Position numbers and translations under genes: made by a program. Below, piece by piece: positions 45,797 to 52,994 of a DNA stretch of 64,000 bases; position 1 is the first letter of the stretch, and each line of letters begins with the position of its first letter. Source of the stretch: Thermococcus celericrescens (GTDB taxonomy: Archaea; Methanobacteriota_B; Thermococci; Thermococcales; Thermococcaceae); NCBI RefSeq assembly GCF_001484195.1, contig NZ_LLYW01000019.1, positions 1 to 64,000 of the forward strand, written 5' to 3'. The notes beneath the pieces were generated by a model. It was given only the letters and a program-made list of their open reading frames with translations. It did no database searches and was not told the DNA's origin.

Positions 45797-46297
45797 ATGG
45801 CCGTGCTTATAGCGGTGACGAGCGACACCCATTACGGCGATAAGACCCGAAACCCCCTCTCCCTTCTTTTCCAGCACCTTGAGGAGAGAACGCCGGATTT
45901 GATACTCCACGCGGGCGACGTTACATCCCATGAGCTTCTGGAGGAGCTTGAGAGGTTCGCACCGGTCATAGCCGTTCGGGGAAACGCTGATTACCTCAAC
46001 CTCCCTGAGGAGAGGGTCGTCGATGCCGCGGATATTGGAATCGGCCTTCTCCACGGGCACCGGTTCTTCTCGCTCAACGCCCAGTTTCTGACGCTCAAAG
46101 CCCTCGACATGGGGGTCGATGTTCTCATATTCGGTCACACGCACCGTTTCTACCACGATACCTACTCAATCCACGGGAAAAGGGTGGTTCTCCTCAACCC
46201 TGGCTCGCCGACGTTCCCTAGGATGGATTCGGCAGGCTTTGCGTTTTTGGAGGTTACCGGAGAAAGCGTCCGGGTCAAAAGGGTGCGCTTCTGGTAA
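45797..46297 (+). CDS. YfcE/MJ0936-type metallophosphoesterase
   Basis: A 166-residue calcineurin-like phosphoesterase. Metal ligands appear in SDTHYGD (8-14), HAGDVT, VRGNADYLNL, LLHGH and FGHTHRFYHD; PGSPTFPR near residue 138 is typical of the YfcE group. Relatives hydrolyse phosphodiesters such as cyclic nucleotides in vitro. The physiological substrate is unknown. It follows tfb by three bases, so the unit is gar1-tfb-phosphodiesterase. Confidence 0.92.
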   Translation: MAVLIAVTSDTHYGDKTRNPLSLLFQHLEERTPDLILHAGDVTSHELLEELERFAPVIAVRGNADYLNLPEERVVDAADIGIGLLHGHRFFSLNAQFLTLKALDMGVDVLIFGHTHRFYHDTYSIHGKRVVLLNPGSPTFPRMDSAGFAFLEVTGESVRVKRVRFW

Positions 46298-46341
46298 AGC
46301 TCCAAACTTTCAGAAAAGCTAAGGAAGGAAAAGAAAGGCCA

Positions 46342-46545
46342 TCAGCTCTTGATGGCGAGCTTGATGTCCTCGGCCTTGACGGTCTTCCTGCCGGCGTGGT
46401 GGGCAAGGTCGACCGCCTTCCTGGCGATCTCCATGGCCTTCTCCTCGAGGTGCTCGGCCAGGAGCTTGGCGGCGTCCTCGCTGACGCGGGCGGCGCCGGC
46501 CTTCCTTATCAGCCTGTCAACCGGGGCAATCGGCAACTCAGCCAT
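46342..46545 (-). CDS. Archaeal histone
   Basis: A 67-residue histone of the HMf type: [34 protein letters not shown] and [18 protein letters not shown] form the histone fold without tails. It dimerises and wraps DNA in extensible nucleosome-like particles. The ATG follows GGAGGTTGGG. The gene ends convergently against the phosphodiesterase gene. Thermococcus species carry two such histones. Confidence 0.97.
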   Translation of the reverse strand: MAELPIAPVDRLIRKAGAARVSEDAAKLLAEHLEEKAMEIARKAVDLAHHAGRKTVKAEDIKLAIKS

Positions 46546-46936
46546 TTTCCCAACCTCCTAAACGTTGTTTTGCAGGTATCTGCGTTCTATTCTAGGAAGG
46601 AAGGCCTATATAAACTTTTCGGAAACAGGGGCTTCTGGGGGCGATAATCGGCTGTTTTTAGGTGGGGTGTTTAGAAATTCGGCATCCTTCGCCTGCCACC
46701 TTATGAACAGCCCAATACAAACCCGAGGGCAAAGTTTTGAAAAGGTCTATCCGCACTTGAAACCCCGTTTGCCGGTGGGACACAGCTTTGATTTTTAAAA
46801 GCGGGGCGGAAGTTTGGGGCGTTGACGCAGTAAAAGTGTCCCCGATACTCATATGGGGGCAGGAGTGTCCCAATAATGAACCATAGCATTTTTATAGGTG
46901 GCCGTATAATCTCCAAGTTACTCAGGAGGTGAAAGC
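46546..46936. promoter_or_regulatory. Non-coding region with the histone and RuBisCO promoters
   Basis: No gene is supported in these 391 bases. On the right, a TATA box (TTTTTATA, about 46889-46896) and GGAGGTG at 46925-46931 serve the RuBisCO gene. AGTGTCCC occurs twice, at about 46834 and 46864, around a CCCC/GGGG dyad; these could be binding sites. On the left, a minus-strand TTTATATAGG at about 46605-46614 is the likely histone TATA box. Short frames in the middle lack ribosome-binding sites. Confidence 0.5.
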
Positions 46937-48271
46937 ATGGTAGAGAAGTTTGACAAGATATACGACTACTACGTGGACAAGGCCTATGAGCCCAATAAAA
47001 AGAGGGACATCATAGCCGTGTTCCGCGTAACCCCTGCCGAGGGGTACACCATCGAGGCGGCCGCCGGTGCAGTCGCCGCCGAGAGCTCGACCGGAACCTG
47101 GACCACCCTCTACGAGTGGTATGAGAAGGAGAGATGGGCGGACCTTTCCGCCAAGGCCTACGACTTCCACGACATGGGCGACGGCAGCTGGATAGTCAAG
47201 ATAGCCTACCCGTTCCACGCCTTTGAGGAGGCAAACCTTCCCGGACTCTTGGCGAGCATAGCGGGCAACGTCTTCGGGATGAAGCGCGTTAAGGGGCTGC
47301 GTCTTGAGGACATGTACTTCCCCGAGAAGCTCATCAGGGAGTTCAACGGTCCGGCCTTTGGTATCGAGGGCGTCAGAAAGATGCTCGATATCAAGGACAG
47401 GCCGCTCTACGGTGTCGTTCCAAAGCCCAAGGTGGGTTATTCCCCTGAGGAGTTCGAAAAGCTCGCGTACGACCTGCTCTCAAACGGCGCCGATTACATG
47501 AAGGACGACGAGAACCTCACGAGCCCCTGGTACAACCGCTTTGATGAGCGCGCCGAGATAATGGCCAGGGTGATAGAGAGGGTTGAGAACGAGACCGGTG
47601 AGAAGAAGACCTGGTTCGCCAACATAACTGCCCCGCTCCTTGAGATGGAGCGCAGGCTTGAGGTTCTGGCCGATCTCGGCCTCAAGCACGCGATGGTCGA
47701 TGTCGTCATAACCGGCTGGGGCGCACTCGAGTACATAACCGAGCTGGCGGCGGACTACGGTCTAGCCGTCCACGGTCACAGGGCCATGCACGCCGCGTTC
47801 ACCAGGAACCCACACCACGGCATCTCGATGTTCGTCCTGGCGAAGCTCTACAGGCTCGTCGGTATCGACCAGCTCCACGTTGGAACGGCCGGAGCCGGCA
47901 AGCTCGAGGGAGGAAAGTGGGACGTCATTCAGAACGCCAGGATCCTCAGGGAGAAGCACTACAAGCCGGACGAGAACGATGTCTTCCACATGGAGCAGAA
48001 GTTCTACGGCATAAAGGCCGCGTTCCCGACGAGCTCGGGTGGCCTCCACCCCGGCAACATCCAGCCCGTTGTTGACGCCCTCGGAACTGACATCGTCTTC
48101 CAGCTCGGTGGAGGAACCCTCGGACACCCCGATGGGCCTGCTGCGGGTGCAAGAGCTGCCAGGCAGGCGATAGATGCCATCATGCAGGGAATCCCCCTCG
48201 ACGAATACGCCAAGAGCCACAGGGAGCTTGCCCGCGCCCTGGAGAAGTGGGGCCACGTCACTCCGGTCTGA
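46937..48271 (+). CDS. rbcL: Form III ribulose-bisphosphate carboxylase
   Basis: A 444-residue archaeal RuBisCO. The active-site segment YMKDDENLTSPWYNRF holds the carbamylated Lys at 189 with Asp 191 and Glu 192, loop 6 is in FPTSSGGLHPG, and the phosphate-binding GGGTLGHPDGPAAGARA is complete. In T. kodakarensis the orthologue (TK2290) works in the AMP-salvage pathway, fixing CO2 onto ribulose bisphosphate derived from nucleosides. The other pathway genes (AMP phosphorylase, R15P isomerase) are not in this window. Strong GGAGGTG site and TATA box. Confidence 0.97.
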   Translation: MVEKFDKIYDYYVDKAYEPNKKRDIIAVFRVTPAEGYTIEAAAGAVAAESSTGTWTTLYEWYEKERWADLSAKAYDFHDMGDGSWIVKIAYPFHAFEEANLPGLLASIAGNVFGMKRVKGLRLEDMYFPEKLIREFNGPAFGIEGVRKMLDIKDRPLYGVVPKPKVGYSPEEFEKLAYDLLSNGADYMKDDENLTSPWYNRFDERAEIMARVIERVENETGEKKTWFANITAPLLEMERRLEVLADLGLKHAMVDVVITGWGALEYITELAADYGLAVHGHRAMHAAFTRNPHHGISMFVLAKLYRLVGIDQLHVGTAGAGKLEGGKWDVIQNARILREKHYKPDENDVFHMEQKFYGIKAAFPTSSGGLHPGNIQPVVDALGTDIVFQLGGGTLGHPDGPAAGARAARQAIDAIMQGIPLDEYAKSHRELARALEKWGHVTPV

Positions 48272-48368
48272 CCGGTTTGACGGCTTTTCTCCCCCATTTT
48301 CGTCTTTCGTTCAACTTTTCACCCGGAGGAGATTTAACGGGTGGGAATGTTCTTCCCCCGGTGGTGTT

Positions 48369-48950
48369 ATGGTTCACCCTGGTGGATTCTTGGAGGTCAT
48401 AACGGGGCCGATGTTCGCGGGCAAAACCACCGAGCTTATAAAGAGGATAGAGCGGCAGACTTTTGCCAAGAGAAAGGCCGCCCTCTTCAAGCCCAGCATC
48501 GACAACAGATATTCCGAGGATGACGTGGTTGCCCACAACGGTCTCAGGTATGAGGCCTTCGTCGTCCCCACGAATGAGGAGGGCGTTGAACTCATTGAGA
48601 GAATTACCCTGGATGAGGGCTTCGAGGTAATCGGGGTGGACGAGGTTCAGTTCTTTCCGCAGGGAATAGTTGAGACTCTGAACCGCCTCGCCGACGAGGG
48701 AATCTACGTGATTGCGAGCGGCCTCAACCTCGACTTCAAGGGGGACCCCTTCCCGGTGACCAGGGACCTCCTTGTCCGTGCGGATAACATCGTCTACCTC
48801 ACCGCCGTCTGCACGGTCTGCGGGAAACCCGCGACCAGGAGTCAGCGTCTTATTGATGGGAAGCCGGCCCCGAGGGACTCCCCGATAATCCTCGTCGGGA
48901 GCAGCGAGAGCTATGAGGCACGCTGCAGGGAGCACCACGTTGTTCCATAA
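48369..48950 (+). CDS. tdk: Thymidine kinase (type II)
   Basis: A 193-residue type II kinase that phosphorylates thymidine in the salvage of dTMP. The P-loop GPMFAGKT lies at 13-20, VIGVDEVQFFP carries the DExQ motif, and GLNLDFKGDPFP is the lasso start. Zinc ligands are in TAVCTVCGKPATRSQR and YEARCREHH. The ATG at 48369 follows GGTGGTG; the longer frame is inside rbcL. Its position after RuBisCO fits a nucleoside-salvage theme. Confidence 0.95.
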   Translation: MVHPGGFLEVITGPMFAGKTTELIKRIERQTFAKRKAALFKPSIDNRYSEDDVVAHNGLRYEAFVVPTNEEGVELIERITLDEGFEVIGVDEVQFFPQGIVETLNRLADEGIYVIASGLNLDFKGDPFPVTRDLLVRADNIVYLTAVCTVCGKPATRSQRLIDGKPAPRDSPIILVGSSESYEARCREHHVVP

Positions 48951-49033
48951 TCCTCCAATTTTTCTCCCGGATCCACCGAAAAGCTTAAAGTAATCTTTTC
49001 TTACATCAGGTTAGGGAAAGGGGGTGAGAGGCC

Positions 49034-49630
49034 ATGGAGTCAAATAAGAACATGGGAAGGCTGCTTGACATACTGGGAAACGAGACCCGCAGGAGGATAC
49101 TCATCCTGCTCACCAAGAGACCTTACTTTGTGAGCGAGCTGAGCCAGGAGCTGGGGGTCGGTCAGAAGGCGGTCCTTGAGCATCTGAGGATACTCGAGAG
49201 CGCTGGGCTCATAGAGGGAAGGACTGAGAAGATACCGCGTGGCAGGCCCAGGAAGTACTACACGATAAAGAGAGGCTTCAGAATGGAGGTACTGCTCACT
49301 CCGTACACCTTCGGCACTGAGATGTACGAACCGAAGGCCCCCAGGCGAACCAGGGAGTACAACCAGGCCAGGGCGCTCATAAAATCCACTGAGCCCGCGG
49401 ACGCCAAGATAGACGAGCTCCTGACGTTTCTAACGGAGATACAGGAGAGGATAAATGAGATAATCCGGACAAAGCAGGAGCTGGAGGAAGTCCGCCTGCT
49501 GACGGAGACGTACATAGAGAATTTCTTCAGAAGGGTGGCTCAGGAAAACGAACGGGAGTTCGAGAGGCTCCTGAAGGAGTTCGCCCCCAGGCTGCCGAGA
49601 AAGATACTTGAGGACCTGGAAAGCTTTTAA
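49034..49630 (+). CDS. phr: Phr-type ArsR-family heat-shock regulator
   Basis: A 198-residue winged-helix regulator. LLDILGNETRRRILILLTKRPYFVSELSQELGVGQKAVLEHLRILESAGLI is an ArsR-like HTH, and PRGRPRKYYTIKRGFRMEVLLTPYTFGTEMYEP matches what I recall of Phr from Pyrococcus. A long coiled-coil C-terminus (about 105-198) serves dimerisation. Phr represses small heat-shock protein, AAA ATPase and its own gene at normal temperature. A rough dyad (TTTTCTTAC...GGTTAGGGAAA) near the promoter could be its own site. The ATG follows GGGGTGAG with a few bases between. Confidence 0.85.
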   Translation: MESNKNMGRLLDILGNETRRRILILLTKRPYFVSELSQELGVGQKAVLEHLRILESAGLIEGRTEKIPRGRPRKYYTIKRGFRMEVLLTPYTFGTEMYEPKAPRRTREYNQARALIKSTEPADAKIDELLTFLTEIQERINEIIRTKQELEEVRLLTETYIENFFRRVAQENEREFERLLKEFAPRLPRKILEDLESF

Positions 49631-49689
49631 GAATCCTTTTAAGAATCGGCTGGAAGGGTCCGAAGAGAATAAATCCTAGAAAAGGGGCA

Positions 49690-49893
49690 TCAAAGCATCT
49701 TGCCCTCTTCCTTCATCCTCACGAGCTTGGTCATGTAACCGGCTATCCTGTTCCTGATGGTCTTGCTGGTGACGTTGGTGAGCTCATCGACCTTCTTCTT
49801 GTTGTGCTCGAAGTCCCTGGTGAACTCGTTCGGGTAGCGGTCAAACAGCTCGCGGGCGATTCTCTTGATGAAAGTCTGCTTGATGTTTCCCAT
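49690..49893 (-). CDS. rps17e: 30S ribosomal protein S17e
   Basis: A 67-residue archaeal S17e: [57 protein letters not shown] covers the whole family domain. The ATG at 49893 is chosen to match the usual length; the frame running back to 49941 has no better site. A small-subunit protein shared by archaea and eukaryotes. Confidence 0.97.
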   Translation of the reverse strand: MGNIKQTFIKRIARELFDRYPNEFTRDFEHNKKKVDELTNVTSKTIRNRIAGYMTKLVRMKEEGKML

Positions 49894-49986
49894 CATCAAT
49901 CCCCCCATTATCTTGACTCTGACAACCGTAACCCAAATCATGAAAGCCCTTTTAAAGGTTTTCCCACGTGGTGGGAAGAAAAGGAC

Positions 49987-50130
49987 TCATCCTTCCCTCC
50001 TCAGTCTCTCGGTGATGTTCGCGTTTGTCCGCTTGGGATAGACGATTCCGAGGGAGTTAATCCTAATCACCGCGAATCCCGCGTGAACCCTGATGATACC
50101 CCTCAGGAGGTTCCTCCACGAACGCCTCAT
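49987..50130 (-). CDS. Small basic protein (47 residues), unrecognised
   Basis: ATG at 50130, four bases after GGTGGGTG, gives MRRSWRNLLRGIIRVHAG, continuing to NANITERLRREG and a TGA at 49987-49989. It contains about 12 Arg/Lys against 2 acidic residues, a central hydrophobic stretch (GFAVIRINSLGIVY), and no Cys. TATA-like motifs lie upstream on the minus strand (CTTATAGG, CATATAG). The strong ribosome-binding site and codon pattern favour a real gene, perhaps nucleic-acid or ribosome binding, but this is inference. Confidence 0.5.
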   Translation of the reverse strand: MRRSWRNLLRGIIRVHAGFAVIRINSLGIVYPKRTNANITERLRREG

Positions 50131-50224
50131 CTGGCACCCACCCCATTGCATCTATATGGCATGAACGTGAATTCACCTATAAGTGTTTCGGGACGTTTAT
50201 AAGGCCCCGCGAAAACCCTTGATC

Positions 50225-50644
50225 ATGATGAGGGAAATCATCCGCTGCAGGGGACACGAGAACGTCAGGGCAACCCACAAATCGACGCTTGAGTTCACGA
50301 AGGAAAACTACCTCACCCCAAGGGGGGACTGCATACTGTGCATCGAAGCGGACAGGGGCATAAACGACCTGAGCGAGGATTTTAAACGTGCCCTCCGGGC
50401 TGGAAAGAAGCTCTTGATCCGCATCAGGGTGGGCGACCTCACTGACGAGGTCCTGGCCGAGGGGAGCCCGGAGCTGATTCTCGAGCACGAGTACTCGATG
50501 GTCATCAGGAAGAGCACCTACGTGGACGCCAGAACCCTCGCGATAAGGGCCAACAAGGCCGCCAGGGACATAGACCGGCGCATTGTGGAGCTTCTGAAGA
50601 ACCCCGAGACGATTGCCGAGATTGAGCTGGTGGTGTTCGACTGA
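50225..50644 (+). CDS. DUF371-family protein
   Basis: A 139-residue protein: MMREIIRCRGHENVRATHKSTLEFTKE and GDCILCIEADRGINDLSEDFKRAL are characteristic of archaeal DUF371, with a conserved middle (IRVGDLTDEVLAEGSPELIL). Function unknown; the fold is predicted to be alpha/beta. A TATA box (GTTTATAAGG) about 27 bases before the first ATG indicates a leaderless message starting at 50225 or 50228. Confidence 0.82.
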   Translation: MMREIIRCRGHENVRATHKSTLEFTKENYLTPRGDCILCIEADRGINDLSEDFKRALRAGKKLLIRIRVGDLTDEVLAEGSPELILEHEYSMVIRKSTYVDARTLAIRANKAARDIDRRIVELLKNPETIAEIELVVFD

Positions 50645-50673
50645 TTTTTAAGCTTCGCAAACTATCTTTTCAC

Positions 50674-51996
50674 ATGACACCTAAAGAAACGGCACTCGCC
50701 CTGATGGATGCGGCGTTGAAAGCCGCTGACCCGTACCTCGCGGTGAAAAGGAACCTTGGGATTGAGGGGAACCACTTGGTCGTTTCTGGTGAGAGGTTCC
50801 CGGTTCGGGGGAAAATCTATCTTCTGGCCTTCGGCAAGGCCGCCTGCTCCATGGCAAGGGCGGTCGTTGACCTCCTCGGGGAGAGAGTCGAAGAGGGGGT
50901 AATCATCACCAAGTACGGGTACGCCGAAAACTGTCCGAGAACGGAACGGCTGAAAGCTATCGAAGCTGGACACCCTGTTCCAGACGAAAACTCCCTCCTG
51001 GCTGGAAAACTCGGCCTCGAGCTGGCCGAGAAGGTTGGGGAGAACGACATTCTCATCGTCCTGATCTCCGGTGGCGGAAGCGCCCTCTTCCTCCTTCCCG
51101 AGAGGGGAATAACCCTGGAGGACAAAATCCGGACAAACGAGCTCCTCCTGAAAAGCGGGGCAAAGATATACGAGATAAACACAGTGAGAAAGCACATCTC
51201 GGCCGTCAAGGGCGGCAAGCTGGCGAAGCGCGTGAGGGGGACGGTTGTAAGCCTGATCCTCTCGGACGTCGTCGGCGACCCGCTCGAGGCCATAGCATCG
51301 GGCCCAACTGTAAAGGACCCCACCACCTTCGAGGATGCCTTCAGAATCTTGAAGCTCTACGGCGTCTGGGAGAAGCTGCCCGAGAGCGTTAAGAGGCACA
51401 TCGAGCTGGGACTTGAGGGAAAAGCCGAGGAAACCCTCAAGGAAGACCTCCCAAACGTCCACAACTTCATAGTCGGAAGCAACACCCTCGCCTGTGAATC
51501 TGCCCTGGCGAAGGCGGAGGAACTCGGCTACAATGCCCTGTTGCTCACCACGACCCTCGAAGGTGAGGCAAGGGAGATAGCCCTGGCAATAGGCTCGATA
51601 GTCCAGGAGATCGCCAAATACGACCGCCCGGTTCCAAAGCCGGCGGTTCTAATAGCCGGCGGCGAGTGGACGGTGACTATTGAGGGAAAAGCCGGCCTCG
51701 GCGGACCGAATCAGGAGTTCGCGCTAAGTGTGGCCAGAAAGATAGCTGGTCTAAACGCAGTCGTCTTAGCGGTCGATACCGATGGAACGGACGGGCCGAC
51801 GGATGCGGCCGGCGGGATAGTGGACGGGAAAACGCTTGGACTTCTCGGGGAAGCTGGAGTGGACATCGGGGAAGTCCTCAGGAGGCACGACGCCTACGGT
51901 GCGCTGGAAAGAGTGGGTGCGCTCCTCAAGATGGGGCCGACGGGAACCAACGTGAACTCGATGGTGATAGCGGTCATCCCGAAGGGACGCCAATAA
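50674..51996 (+). CDS. gck: Glycerate 2-kinase (MOFRL family)
   Basis: A 440-residue kinase making 2-phosphoglycerate from glycerate. The N-terminal domain has LAFGKAACSMARAV and LISGGGSALFLLPERGI. The C-terminal MOFRL domain has LIAGGEWTVTIEGKAGLGGPNQEFALSVARK and DTDGTDGPTDAAGGIVDG. Characterised in Pyrococcus and Thermotoga. In Thermococcales it links glycerate to the modified glycolytic pathway. TTTTTAAGC just upstream gives a leaderless or short-leadered message. T-runs after the stop (51998-52010) act as terminator and precede the small mobile element. Confidence 0.95.
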   Translation: MTPKETALALMDAALKAADPYLAVKRNLGIEGNHLVVSGERFPVRGKIYLLAFGKAACSMARAVVDLLGERVEEGVIITKYGYAENCPRTERLKAIEAGHPVPDENSLLAGKLGLELAEKVGENDILIVLISGGGSALFLLPERGITLEDKIRTNELLLKSGAKIYEINTVRKHISAVKGGKLAKRVRGTVVSLILSDVVGDPLEAIASGPTVKDPTTFEDAFRILKLYGVWEKLPESVKRHIELGLEGKAEETLKEDLPNVHNFIVGSNTLACESALAKAEELGYNALLLTTTLEGEAREIALAIGSIVQEIAKYDRPVPKPAVLIAGGEWTVTIEGKAGLGGPNQEFALSVARKIAGLNAVVLAVDTDGTDGPTDAAGGIVDGKTLGLLGEAGVDIGEVLRRHDAYGALERVGALLKMGPTGTNVNSMVIAVIPKGRQ

Positions 51997-52018
51997 ATTT
52001 TACTTTTTTTCTCTTGAA

Positions 52019-52407
52019 AGCCTCGTCCTTTAGAGCTGGGATGCAGTAATCGGTAATCCGGCCTTCCAACAGTCGAAACCCTTTTAAACTTTGGGGTGTA
52101 GTAAGGCCTCGGAGGGGCCACTCAAAGACAACCCGATGGGACGAGGGGTTTCAGCGTGTCCTCCCGCCATTGGGAGGAAGACGCCGTAAGGCGTCCTTTC
52201 AAAAACCGCCTTTAAGCGGTTCGAAACCTGATGAGTGGCCTTAAGCGATAACCCCAATCCGCTTTGGCGGTAGGGGTAACGGGTTCAAGGCCGAGCCCTC
52301 GGGCCGAGCTGAAACCGGCGACGGGAGTAGGTGGATGAGAGCCCGAAAACCTCTCCGCAAGTGGCGAGGGGATTAAGCCGAACCTCGGCCAGGCGGAGAG
52401 GAGGTCA
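52019..52407 (+). mobile_element. Non-autonomous IS605-like element with a structured non-coding RNA core
   Basis: 389 bases without a convincing gene. The left tip AGCCTCGTCCTTTAGAGC matches the left tip of TnpB element 2 (AGCCTCGTCCTTTGGGGC). The right end AACCTCTCCGC...GGCGAGGGG...GGAGAGGAGGTCA matches both TnpB elements. The interior is unlike tnpB and full of compensating helices: 52116-52124 with 52232-52240 (GGCCACTCA closing stem), 52147-52152 with 52223-52228, hairpins at 52160-52177, 52180-52195 (GTAA tetraloop), 52204-52221, and a nested stem 52251-52277. 52350-52358 pairs perfectly with 52393-52401. Best read as a MITE-like derivative expressing or encoding a folded RNA, mobilised in trans. 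Confidence 0.7.
52116..52240 (+). ncRNA. Predicted multi-helix RNA domain inside the small element
   Basis: A 9-bp stem (GGCCACTCA / TGAGTGGCC) closes a junction of four elements: an inner GGTTTC/GAAACC stem, CCTCCC-GCCATT-GGGAGG, GACGCC-GTAA-GGCGTC with a GNRA loop, and AACCGC-CTTTAA-GCGGTT. All stems are perfect in sequence. This does not match archaeal RNase P RNA or SRP RNA as I know them. Transcription is not shown; a TTTTAAACTT stretch near 52082 could be the TATA box on this strand. Confidence 0.5.
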
Positions 52408-52994
52408 GAGCTCCACGAACTCCCAGCCCTCGCGGTGGGTCTCTATCCCCTCCGCCTTTACTCCCAGTGACCTTATCTCCTTCTTCAGCCCCCACAGAAA
52501 CTCTTCAAAGGCCTCATCATCGGTCAGAACCTCGTAGCTTTCCGGATACTCATCGCGGAGGAGTTCCTGGAATTCCCTTCCCGATGCACGGAGGTTGAGC
52601 ACTTCAAAGAAGTAGTAGTCCGCAAAGTCCCTCGTATCCTCGACTATGGCGGAAACGTCCGTTATCTCCGGAATTATTGGGCTGACGAAAACGTATGTTT
52701 TCAAGCCCGCCTCGTGGAGCTCTTTGAGGGCGTTAACCCTCGCCTCGTGAACCGGCGTCAGCGGTTCAAAAAGCCTCTTCTCCCTTCCGGTGAAGCCGTT
52801 TATCGTGAGGCCAACCTCTATCGTCCGGAACTCTTTGAAAAGGTCGATGTCGCGAGCTACCAGCGGCGATTTGGTGAGCACCGAAAGTTCGTTCCTCTTG
52901 TCCATGTACCTCAAAACCTTTCTCGTGAGCTTTAACTCGGCCTCTATAGGCTGGTATGGGTCGCTCACTGTTGACATGACATTTTTCTTTTGCA
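52405..52994 (-). pseudogene. Radical-SAM protein, C-terminal part (gene split by TnpB element 2)
   Basis: About 195 residues reading NVMSTVSDPYQPIEAELKLTRKVLRYMDKRNELSVLTKSP and so on to GWEFVEL. This is the C-terminal two thirds of a spore-photoproduct-lyase-like (SplB/Rv2578c-type) radical-SAM protein. It has no own cysteine motif and no start signals; the first residues come from the mobile element flank. The stop codon TGA lies inside the right tip of the small element (52405-52407), so the original C-terminus may also have been lost. The other part is at 54442-54616. Confidence 0.85.

Noticed and set aside
46658-46916. Two overlapping minus-strand frames of 71 residues between histone and RuBisCO
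   Set aside because: No ribosome-binding sites, biased composition, and overlap with promoter DNA.
52229-52320. C/D box guide RNA (TGATGA ... CTGA)
   Set aside because: TGATGA-like and CTGA words occur but spacing and the inner D'/C' boxes are missing; the words lie in helices.
52116-52350. RNase P RNA or SRP RNA
   Set aside because: The conserved RNase P and SRP sequence blocks as I know them are absent, and the RNA lies within mobile-element ends.
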